Positions 39,264 through 39,467 of a stretch of DNA of 39,467 nucleotides are shown piece by piece. The notes below the pieces were generated by a model. It saw only the letters and a list, made by a program, of their open reading frames with translations, searched no databases and had not been told where the DNA came from. The position numbers were made by a program, and so were the translations under genes. The stretch comes from an uncultured Ruminococcus sp. (lineage in GTDB: Bacteria > Bacillota > Clostridia > Oscillospirales > Ruminococcaceae). The first letter of the stretch is position 1. Each line of letters starts with the position of its first letter. The stretch lies in the NCBI GenBank assembly GCA_947629455.1, contig CANRDT010000019.1, positions 1 to 39,467 of the forward strand. Direction: 5' to 3'.

Positions 39264-39467
39264 TGCTCTTTTCCCCACACTCGGAGGAAAAATAGCATTT
39301 CAGGATATAGCTGCCGCCATAAATGGCGGCTGTAACAAATGCCGTTCATACTCAGGGTACGCCCTCTCTTACAGGGCGTCCCCTCTTTCTAAACAGTCCA
39401 CCGGACTGTTTTGAAATTCACCCCTTGCGGACGCAGGCGGCAGGGGTATTTCGCCGTCTGCGGACGG
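39264..39467 (+). repeat. Interspersed hairpin element, copy 11 (cut by window edge)
   Basis: TGCTCTTTTCC/GGAAAAATAGCA (39264-39297), GCCGCCA-TAAA-TGGCGGC (39312-39329), GGGTACGCCC/GGGCGTCCCC (one mismatch), TTTCTAAACAGTCC with partner (39386-39416, one mismatch), ACCCC...GGGGT, and the first arm of the CGCCGTC hairpin. It continues beyond the window. Confidence 0.88.

Noticed and set aside
1-39467. Transposase or integrase responsible for the interspersed elements
   Set aside because: No such gene is present in the window; if the element moves, the enzyme is encoded elsewhere.

Overview
The window looks like a chromosomal segment of an endospore-forming, Gram-positive, gut-type Clostridia, most likely an Oscillospiraceae/Ruminococcus-like bacterium. 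The basis is a complete gerA-type germinant receptor operon, AAGGAGG-type ribosome binding sites, sigma-A promoters of the TTGACA-N17-TATAAT form, the carboxyspermidine route to spermidine, and Firmicutes families such as DUF421/DUF4363, TPM-PspA pairs and zinc-ribbon membrane proteins. The family-level assignment is inference. No rRNA, tRNA, CRISPR array, phage or transposase gene was seen.

Layout. 1-3.3 kb: small membrane protein, then carboxyspermidine dehydrogenase, a 78-aa small protein and nspC (spermidine synthesis). 4-5.3 kb: cytoplasmic GH13 glucosidase. 5.9-9.7 kb: TPM-like membrane protein and PspA-like protein, convergent with a zinc-ribbon membrane protein. 10.5-11.5 kb: DUF4363/DUF421 pair. 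11.7-15.4 kb: gerAA-AB-AC. 15.5-23.8 kb (minus): uridine kinase-like protein, MBL/beta-CASP protein, hybrid histidine kinase, HPt protein, and a REC-HD-GYP-GGDEF response regulator; the last three look like one phosphorelay that controls cyclic-di-GMP. 24.6-30.7 kb (minus): aquaporin, two ABC-2-like permeases and two PepSY-like lipoproteins, one of them behind a strongly structured ~200-nt leader. 31-32.3 kb: alanine/glycine symporter. 32.8-37.8 kb (minus): polA and nadE. The right end has a 32-aa small ORF and a two-TM coiled-coil protein.

The most striking content is intergenic. About ten copies of a 250-500-bp interspersed element lie between the genes, roughly one per 4 kb. The element is a string of separate hairpin modules plus an alternative three-way-junction module. 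Corresponding helices in different copies differ by paired, compensating substitutions, and whole modules reassort between copies. A second repeat, an array of five 7-bp units (consensus AGAAGTA), is attached to several copies and in one place runs into the end of nadE. I recognise no known family in these elements. I regard them as the best candidate for something undescribed: a mosaic structured mobile repeat, an RNA, or both. Start codons were moved from the longest ORF to the best ribosome binding site where the sequence supports it.
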